A DNA stretch of 64,000 bases from Kineococcus mangrovi. GTDB taxonomy: Bacteria > Actinomycetota > Actinomycetes > Actinomycetales > Kineococcaceae. Position 1 is the stretch's first letter. Every line of letters begins with the position of its first letter. A program made the position numbers and the translations under genes. The stretch spans positions 310,001 to 374,000 of the forward strand of contig NZ_JBGGTQ010000004.1 of NCBI RefSeq assembly GCF_041320705.1. The letters run 5' to 3'. The notes under the pieces were generated by a model. That model ran no database searches and had not been told where the DNA came from. It worked only from the letters and a program-made list of their open reading frames with translations. Shown piece after piece: positions 58,441 through 64,000 of the stretch.

Positions 58441-59982
58441 TTGACCGTGCGCGAGGCCCTGGCCCACCCCGTGGTCGTCGCGGCGCAGCCCCGGGTGCTG
58501 GCCGGGACGGACGGGGCGGCCGGGCTGGACGCCCCCGTCCGCTGGGTCCACTCCAGCGAGATCTACGAGATCGGGCCGCTGCTGGCCGGCGGGGAGCTCC
58601 TGCTGACCACAGGGCTCGGGGTCGCGACCGTCGACGCCGGCGCGCGGCGCCACTACGTGCGGGACCTGGCCCAGCGCGGGCTCGCGGCCCTGGCGCTGGA
58701 GACGGGCCGCTCGCTGCCGGAGGTCCCCGCGGAGATGGCGGACGAGGCGGCGCGGTGCGGGCTGGTGCTGGTCGAGCTGCGGGAGGTCGTCCCCTTCCTG
58801 CGCATCGCCGAGGCCCTGAACACGCTGGTCCTGGGGTCGGCGACGCTGGCCCTGCGGTTCGCCGAGCAGGTCACCGCCGCGATCGAGGCCGCCCAGGCCG
58901 ACGAGCGGGGCCTGTCGGGCGTGCTCGCGGCGGTGGGGGACCTGCTGGACCGGCCCCTCGTCCTGGTCTCGGCCTCGGGGGCGCTCATCGCGGCGGCGGG
59001 CAGCGCCGACGACCGGCAGGCGTGGTCGGTGCTGGACGCCGGTGGCCCCCGGGTGGACGTCGTGGTGCGCAACCGGCGGTGGGGGTTCGTCGCCGCCGGG
59101 TCCGGGCCGGGGACCGTCGACGTCGCCACGGCCCTGCGCCGGCTGGCTCCCGCCCTCGGGCTGGAGGTGCTGCGTTCGCACCGGCTGCCCGGCCGCACCG
59201 GTGAACTCGCCGAGCGGCTGCTCGCCGACCTCACCGCGGCGGCCGCCCCGGCGGCGACCGACCTGCTCGTCCGGGCCGGGTCCGCGGGGTTCCACCCTGG
59301 TGCCGGGGACGTCGTGCTCGCGGTGGCGGTCGACGCGCCGGAGAGCCGGGCCGGGACGTCGGTGCTGGCGGCCGCGGCGCGCACGACGGGACCGTCCCTG
59401 CGGGGACGGGTCGGCCCCGAGGTGCTGGCGCTGTTCGCGCTGCCCGACCGCGGGGACGCCGTCGGCACGCTCACCGAGGTCCTGGACCGGGCGTGGACGC
59501 GGGCGGGACGCCCGCCCCTGCGGATCTGCGTCGGCGAGCCGGTCCGTTCCCCGGCGGGGTGGCGCTGGACCCTGGACCGGGCCCGCCGGGCGCTGGCGGT
59601 GCGCTCGCAGGCCCCCGCGCCCGTCACGACGGTGCGCTCGCACGCCCTCGAGCTGCTGCTCGGGCAGGACCGTTCCCAGCTCGAGGCGCTGGCCGAGGCG
59701 ACGCTGGGTGCGTTGCGCCGCTGGGACTCCCGGCACGGCAGCGACCTGGTCGGCACCGTGGAGACGCACCTGCGGCTGGGCTGCTCGCCGGGCCGGACGG
59801 CGGCCGAGCTGCGCATCGGCCGGCAGGCGACCTACCAGCGGCTGCGACGGGCGGAGGAGCTGCTGGGTCACCGCCTGGACGACCCGGACGCGCACGCCGC
59901 GGTCCTCGTGGCCGCGGCGGCCCTGCGCCTGCTCACCCCGCCGCGGGCCACCGGGGACGGCCGCGGACCGTCGAGCCGGTGA
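58438..59982 (+). CDS. PucR-family transcriptional regulator
   Basis: A 514-residue regulator. The N-terminal PucR domain starts LTVREALAHPVVVAAQPRVLAG, with VRWVHSSEIYEIGPLLAGGELLLTTG. The middle is GGDEF-like/GAF-like linker sequence. The C-terminal PucR HTH reads HLRLGCSPGRTAAELRIGRQATYQRLRRAEELLG. PucR-type proteins activate purine or related catabolic genes. Divergent position suggests control of the cytosine permease-deaminase operon. GTG 58438 is chosen from homology of the N-terminus; the frame is open further upstream. Confidence 0.88.
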   Translation: MLTVREALAHPVVVAAQPRVLAGTDGAAGLDAPVRWVHSSEIYEIGPLLAGGELLLTTGLGVATVDAGARRHYVRDLAQRGLAALALETGRSLPEVPAEMADEAARCGLVLVELREVVPFLRIAEALNTLVLGSATLALRFAEQVTAAIEAAQADERGLSGVLAAVGDLLDRPLVLVSASGALIAAAGSADDRQAWSVLDAGGPRVDVVVRNRRWGFVAAGSGPGTVDVATALRRLAPALGLEVLRSHRLPGRTGELAERLLADLTAAAAPAATDLLVRAGSAGFHPGAGDVVLAVAVDAPESRAGTSVLAAAARTTGPSLRGRVGPEVLALFALPDRGDAVGTLTEVLDRAWTRAGRPPLRICVGEPVRSPAGWRWTLDRARRALAVRSQAPAPVTTVRSHALELLLGQDRSQLEALAEATLGALRRWDSRHGSDLVGTVETHLRLGCSPGRTAAELRIGRQATYQRLRRAEELLGHRLDDPDAHAAVLVAAAALRLLTPPRATGDGRGPSSR

Positions 59983-60006
59983 CCCCGGACGGCCCCGCCG
60001 GCCTCC

Positions 60007-60615
60007 TCACCCCCCGGTGGACGTCCCGCCGGGAACGTGGCCGGTGTCGCGGTCGTCGTCGTGGCAGACGAGCAGGACCCGGACCGGCGTCGACCCCGCG
60101 TTCTCCCACCGGTGGGGCCGGCGCGGGTCGATGGTCAGCGACTCCCCGGCGGCGGCCGGTCGTGCCCGGCCCCCCTGCCGGCAGTGCACGACCCCCTCCA
60201 GCACGACGGCCACCTCCTCGCCCGGGTGCGTGAACTCCGCGGGGTCCCCGCCGCCGACGGGGATGAGCAGTTCGTAGACGTGCAGGGACCGTCCCGGCCC
60301 ACCGGTCAGCAGCCGCGTCGCGTACCCGCCCGGCGGTGTCGGCAGGGCCAACCCCGGACCGGTGTCGGGCATCGTGGGCAGCAGGGCCGAGGGCGTGGTC
60401 CCCAGCGCCCCGGCGAGGTCGTAGAGGGTGGGGATGCTGGGCAGCAGGTTCCCGCCCTCGAGCTTGCTGATGAACGGCTGGGACACGCCCGCCCGTCCCG
60501 CGAGCTCGCGCATCGACCAGCCCCGGGCGGTGCGGTGCGCCCGCACCGCCGCCCCCACCTGACGGGCCGGTCCCTCGACCACGCGTTCCTCCTGAGCCGT
60601 CTCCGCGTGCAACAC
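60007..60615 (-). CDS. XRE-cupin transcriptional regulator
   Basis: A 202-residue protein. The N-terminal XRE HTH reads SMRELAGRAGVSQPFISKLEGGNLLPSIPTLYDLAGALG. The C-terminal cupin domain includes EFTHPGEEVAVVLEGVVHCRQGG and GESLTIDPRRPHRWEN, whose His residues may bind metal or a small ligand. GTG 60615 starts it. The gene is divergent from a flavin monooxygenase with 31 bases between start codons, and both promoters share the palindrome at 60623-60637. Confidence 0.9.
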   Translation of the reverse strand: MLHAETAQEERVVEGPARQVGAAVRAHRTARGWSMRELAGRAGVSQPFISKLEGGNLLPSIPTLYDLAGALGTTPSALLPTMPDTGPGLALPTPPGGYATRLLTGGPGRSLHVYELLIPVGGGDPAEFTHPGEEVAVVLEGVVHCRQGGRARPAAAGESLTIDPRRPHRWENAGSTPVRVLLVCHDDDRDTGHVPGGTSTGG

Positions 60616-60622
60616 GTTTGTA

Positions 60623-60637
60623 ATAACCCCTGGTTAT
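60623..60637 (+). promoter_or_regulatory. shared operator between the XRE-cupin and monooxygenase genes
   Basis: ATAACC-CCT-GGTTAT is a perfect 6-3-6 inverted repeat. It overlaps TATCTT (60635-60640), the probable -10 box six bases before ATG 60647, and, on the minus strand, TATTAC just before the regulator's GTG. Occupancy would affect both genes. Confidence 0.6.
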
Positions 60638-60646
60638 CTTAACTCC

Positions 60647-62014
60647 ATGACGAAGCAGATCCTCCTCGGCGGGTTCGAGGAGTTCACCCCGAACTTCATC
60701 AGCAACGCTTGGGCCCACGAGCTGAGCGACACGCGGGACTTCGCGACCCTGGCGCACTGGCAGCGCACGGCCCGCGAACTGGACGCGGGGGGTTTCGACT
60801 TCCTGTTCCTGGCCGAGGCCATCGGGTACCCCATGCGCGAGGACGGCACCGTGCCCGAGGCTGTCGTGCGCGAGGCCGTGCAGATTCCCGTGCACGACCC
60901 GATGCTGCTGATCAGCGGGCTGGCCGCCACCGTCGAACGCCTGGGGTTCATCGTCACCACGTCGACGACGGCCCACCACCCCAACCTCAACGCCCGGGCG
61001 TTCACGACCCTGGACCACCTGACGAACGGGCGCATCGGGTGGAACATCGTCACCTCGGACAACCAGATGGCGTTGACCCGGTTGCTCGGGCAGCGCGGCA
61101 TCACCCCGCACGACGAGCGCTACCGCCGCGCGACCGAGTTCGTCGAGCTGTCCCTGAAGCTGTGGGAGGGGGGCTGGGAGGACGACGCCGTCGTCTACGA
61201 CAAGGCCACCCACACGTTCGCGGACCCGGACAAGGTCCACCGCATCACCCACCACGGCGAGCACTTCGACCTCGACGGGTACTTCACGGCGACCCCCTCG
61301 CCCCAGCGCACGCCGTTCCTGCTGCAGGCGGGAACGTCCCCGGCGGGCCGGGCCTTCGCGGGGCGCTTCGCCGAGTGCGTGTTCATCCAGGACCGCGACG
61401 TGGCCGGGGCCGCCCGCAACGTCGCCGACCTGCGCGCCCGGGCCCGGGCCAACGGCCGCGACGGGAACGACCTCAAGGTCCTCGTCTCCGCCTCCGTCGT
61501 CGTCGGGTCGACCGAGGAGGAGGCCGCGCGCCGGCGCGCCGACGTCGACGCCTCGGTCACCCGCGCCTCGGCCGCCGCGCTGTTCCTGGGCTGGAGCGGC
61601 GTCGACCTCACGGCGTTCCCGCTGGAGGCGACGTTGCGCGACGTGCAGACCGAGGTCGGTCAGTCCATGCTCGGCGTCTTCCAGAAGGGCGACCGGAGCC
61701 CGACGGTCGCCGAGATCCTCGACGACCTCACCACCTCCATCCCCGGTCCGCGGATCACCGGGACGCCGGAGTCGTGCGCCGACCAGATCGAGCGGATCGT
61801 CGCCGAGACCGACCTCGACGGGTTCCTCGTCGAGCACACCCACGGCGGCCCCCTGGCCCACCGCCCGTTCATCGAGCACGTCGTGCCGCTGCTGCGCCGC
61901 CGGGGCCTGGTGCCGGCCGAACCCCGCACGGGGTCGATGCGCCGGCGCGTGCTGGGGCACGACAGCGACCGGCTCCCCGCCACCCACCCCGGCCAGGCGT
62001 TCCGGACCTGGTGA
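60647..62014 (+). CDS. FMN-dependent monooxygenase, NtaA/SnaA/DszA family
   Basis: A 455-residue luciferase-like flavin monooxygenase. It starts TKQILLGGFEEFTPNFISNAW. Family marks are RELDAGGFDFLFLAE, GFIVTTSTTAHHPNLNARAF, GRIGWNIVTSDN and LLQAGTSPAGRAFAGR. Members oxidise nitrilotriacetate, pristinamycin precursors or organosulfur compounds using FMNH2 from a separate reductase. No reductase or transporter gene adjoins, so the substrate is open. Regulation by the divergent XRE-cupin protein is inferred. Confidence 0.9.
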   Translation: MTKQILLGGFEEFTPNFISNAWAHELSDTRDFATLAHWQRTARELDAGGFDFLFLAEAIGYPMREDGTVPEAVVREAVQIPVHDPMLLISGLAATVERLGFIVTTSTTAHHPNLNARAFTTLDHLTNGRIGWNIVTSDNQMALTRLLGQRGITPHDERYRRATEFVELSLKLWEGGWEDDAVVYDKATHTFADPDKVHRITHHGEHFDLDGYFTATPSPQRTPFLLQAGTSPAGRAFAGRFAECVFIQDRDVAGAARNVADLRARARANGRDGNDLKVLVSASVVVGSTEEEAARRRADVDASVTRASAAALFLGWSGVDLTAFPLEATLRDVQTEVGQSMLGVFQKGDRSPTVAEILDDLTTSIPGPRITGTPESCADQIERIVAETDLDGFLVEHTHGGPLAHRPFIEHVVPLLRRRGLVPAEPRTGSMRRRVLGHDSDRLPATHPGQAFRTW

Positions 62015-62025
62015 GCGCCGCGACC

Positions 62026-62070
62026 GCCGCGGTGGGCGGGCTCCCGGCCCGCGGACGCGGACACCGCGGC
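62026..62070 (+). terminator. nested hairpin after the monooxygenase gene
   Basis: GCCGCGGTG (62026-62034) pairs with CACCGCGGC (62062-62070), and inside GCGGGC (62036-62041) pairs with GCCCGC (62047-62052). It starts 12 bases after the stop and separates the gene from pcrA. Confidence 0.55.
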
Positions 62071-62125
62071 GGGTGAGGCTCCGCGGCCCGGTCCTGTCCG
62101 AGGTCGGGCCTACCCTTGTCCCACG

Positions 62126-64000
62126 ATGAGCACTCTCTTCGACGACCTCCCCTTCGGCGGCTCCTCCGGCTCCGGCGGCGGGCGGGGTGACACGGGCCCC
62201 GCGGTGCTGGCCGACGGCCCCGGGCGCCCGCACCGCGCGGGCCTCGATCCGGCGGCGCTCGTCGCGGGGCTCAACCCCCAGCAGCGCCAGGCCGTCGTGC
62301 ACGCCGGGTCCCCGTTGCTCATCGTCGCCGGTGCCGGCTCCGGCAAGACGCGCGTCCTGACGCACCGCATCGCCCACCTGCTGGCGGAGGGGCGCGCCAC
62401 GGCGGGCCAGGTCCTGGCCATCACGTTCACCAACAAGGCCGCCGCCGAGATGCGCGAGCGCGTCGCCGCCCTCGTCGGTGACGTCGTCGGCCCGGGCGCG
62501 CGCAGCATGTGGGTCTCGACGTTCCACTCCGCGTGCGTGCGGATCCTGCGGCGCGAGGCGCAGCACCTGGGCATGCGCACGTCGTTCTCGATCTACGACT
62601 CCGCCGACTCCCAGCGGCTCATGGCGATGGTCGGTCGCGAGCTGGAGCTGGACCCCAAGAAGCACGCCCCGCGCGCGATGTCGGCGATGGTCTCCAACCT
62701 CAAGAACGAGCTCATCGACGAGGACGCCTTCTTCGACCGCGCCCACTCCGGGGACGGTACCGAGACCGAGCGGGTCCTGGCCCGCGCCTACCGCACGTAC
62801 CAGCAGCGGCTGCGCCAGGCCAACGCGATGGACTTCGACGACCTCATCGGCTCGACCGTCCACCTCCTGCAGGCGTTCCCCGACGTGGCCGAGCACTACC
62901 GCCGCCGGTTCCGGCACGTCCTGGTCGACGAGTACCAGGACACCAACCACGCCCAGTACGTCCTCGTGAAGGAGCTCGTCGGCACGGGGGAGGGGAACGT
63001 CCCGCGGGGCGAGCTGACGGTCGTCGGTGACGCCGACCAGTCGATCTACGCCTTCCGCGGCGCGACGATCCGCAACATCGTGGAGTTCGAGCAGGACTAC
63101 CCCGACGCCACGACGATCCTGCTGGAGCAGAACTACCGCTCGACGCAGAACATCCTCACCGCCGCCAACGAGGTCATCAAGGTCAACGAGGACCGCCGGC
63201 CGAAGAACCTGTGGACGGCCTCGGGGGCGGGGGAGCAGATCGTCGGCTACGTCGCCGACGACGAGCACGACGAGGCCGCGTTCGTCGCCGAGGAGGTCGA
63301 CCGCCTCCACGACCACGAGGACGTCACGTACAAGGACGTCGCGGTGTTCTACCGGACGAACGCGCAGTCCCGGTCGCTGGAGGAGGTGTTCATCCGCACC
63401 GGCCTGCCGTACAAGGTGGTGGGCGGTACGCGCTTCTACGAGCGCCGGGAGGTCAAGGACGCCGTCGCCTACCTGCGCGTCCTGGACAACCCCGACGACA
63501 CCGTCAACCTGCGCCGGGTGCTCAACACCCCCAAGCGCGGCATCGGTGAGCGGGCCGAGGCGAGCATCGTCGTCCTCGCCGAGCGCGAGCGCATCGGGTT
63601 CGGCGCGGCCCTCGAGCGCGCCGACGAGGCGATCGGGCTGGTCTCCCGCTCGCTCAACGCCATCAAGGGTTTCGCCCAGCTCATCGCGGACCTGCGCACG
63701 CTGGCCGAGTCGGGGGCGTCGCCGGCCGTGGTCCTGGAGGCCGTCCTGGAGCAGACGGGGTACCTCGCCGAACTGCGCGCCAGCGCCGACCCGCAGGACG
63801 AGTCCCGCGTGGAGAACCTCTCCGAGCTCGTCGCCGTCGCCGAGGAGTTCACCGAGGACAACCCCGAGGGCACGCTGTCGGACTTCCTCGAACGCGTCTC
63901 CCTCGTCGCCGACGCCGACCAGATCCCGGCCGGGGCCGAGGACGACGGCGTGGTGACGCTCATGACGCTGCACACGGCCAAGGGCCTGGAGTTCCCCGTC
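62126..64000 (+). CDS. pcrA: ATP-dependent DNA helicase PcrA/UvrD, N-terminal part (partial)
   Basis: 625 codons are inside the window and the frame continues past base 64000. After a Gly/Ser-rich start the superfamily 1 motifs appear in order: Q-motif LNPQQRQAV, motif I AGAGSGKTRVLTHR, Ia ITFTNKAAAEM, II VDEYQDTN, III VVGDADQSIYAFRGA, IV LEQNYRST, and the beginning of motif V, TLMTLHTAKGLEFP, at the edge. PcrA/UvrD unwinds DNA in excision and mismatch repair and clears replication blocks. ATG 62126 is preceded by TACCCT (62111-62116) at nine bases. PcrA near guaA is common in actinobacteria. Confidence 0.95.
   Translation, partial: MSTLFDDLPFGGSSGSGGGRGDTGPAVLADGPGRPHRAGLDPAALVAGLNPQQRQAVVHAGSPLLIVAGAGSGKTRVLTHRIAHLLAEGRATAGQVLAITFTNKAAAEMRERVAALVGDVVGPGARSMWVSTFHSACVRILRREAQHLGMRTSFSIYDSADSQRLMAMVGRELELDPKKHAPRAMSAMVSNLKNELIDEDAFFDRAHSGDGTETERVLARAYRTYQQRLRQANAMDFDDLIGSTVHLLQAFPDVAEHYRRRFRHVLVDEYQDTNHAQYVLVKELVGTGEGNVPRGELTVVGDADQSIYAFRGATIRNIVEFEQDYPDATTILLEQNYRSTQNILTAANEVIKVNEDRRPKNLWTASGAGEQIVGYVADDEHDEAAFVAEEVDRLHDHEDVTYKDVAVFYRTNAQSRSLEEVFIRTGLPYKVVGGTRFYERREVKDAVAYLRVLDNPDDTVNLRRVLNTPKRGIGERAEASIVVLAERERIGFGAALERADEAIGLVSRSLNAIKGFAQLIADLRTLAESGASPAVVLEAVLEQTGYLAELRASADPQDESRVENLSELVAVAEEFTEDNPEGTLSDFLERVSLVADADQIPAGAEDDGVVTLMTLHTAKGLEFPV

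Overview
This is a 64 kb piece of a high-G+C actinobacterial chromosome. G/C at third codon positions, many GTG starts, a WhiB regulator, BldM, a SigD/ShbA-type sigma factor with its anti-sigma factor, and a GroEL1 with a His-rich tail all point there. The gene order (truA - rplM - rpsI - glmM - coaA - glmS - acpS - nnr - alr - tsaE - tsaB - rimI - groES - groEL1 - whiB - bldM - sigD - guaB - guaB3 - guaA - pcrA) is the conserved actinobacterial core. A Kineococcus-like organism would fit, but genus is inference.

Layout. 1-6.2 kb: end of truA, a SixA phosphatase, an ABC-F ATPase, ribosomal proteins L13 and S9, glmM and a double-GNAT protein. 6.2-16.4 kb: coaA (reverse), glmS, acpS, nnr, alr, then a chain of genes joined by 4-base GTGA overlaps (hydrolase, tsaE, second hydrolase) and tsaB-rimI. 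rimI carries an extra N-terminal GNAT domain and tsaD is missing from its usual place. 16.4-20.3 kb: a THUMP-like methyltransferase (reverse), two CIRCE operators, groES, a strong hairpin, groEL1 and whiB. 20.3-27.7 kb: a MerR-type regulator behind a cluster of GAACAAC repeats, bldM, sigD, rsdA, guaB and guaB3. 27.7-43.1 kb: an SDR, an MFS exporter, a low-G+C island with a HEPN protein and a two-NTPase KGGVGR-motif protein, a heterodimeric ABC exporter with complementary dead sites, guaA, Lrp/rhodanese, a DUF1801 protein, a lone AAA ATPase behind an AT-rich palindrome, and a MocR regulator. 43.2-51.8 kb: SURF1, DUF3817, Nudix, a sortase-anchored 5'-nucleotidase, a broken kelch-like lipoprotein gene and a TetR/MMPL pair. 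51.8-56.1 kb: a truncated histidine kinase and a complete ISL3-type transposon (26-base terminal inverted repeats, 8-base target duplication) that carries a three-gene HTH / ClpN-domain / membrane-peptide operon and a decayed transposase. 56.5-64 kb: a cytosine permease-deaminase operon with a divergent PucR regulator, a divergent XRE-cupin regulator and flavin monooxygenase, and the start of pcrA.

The core genes cover translation (L13, S9, t6A modification), wall precursors (GlmM, GlmS, Alr), CoA/ACP activation (CoaA, AcpS), NAD(P)HX repair, protein folding, purine synthesis (GuaB, GuaA) and developmental control. The accessory parts that most deserve attention are the HEPN/KGGVGR island (about 29.93-33.18 kb), the ISL3 transposon with its ClpN cargo (53504-56095), and the ABC exporter pair at 33.2-36.8 kb. 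Many genes share a start pattern, a TANNNT hexamer only 6-7 bases before the start codon, which suggests widespread leaderless transcription. I saw no tRNA, rRNA or CRISPR array.
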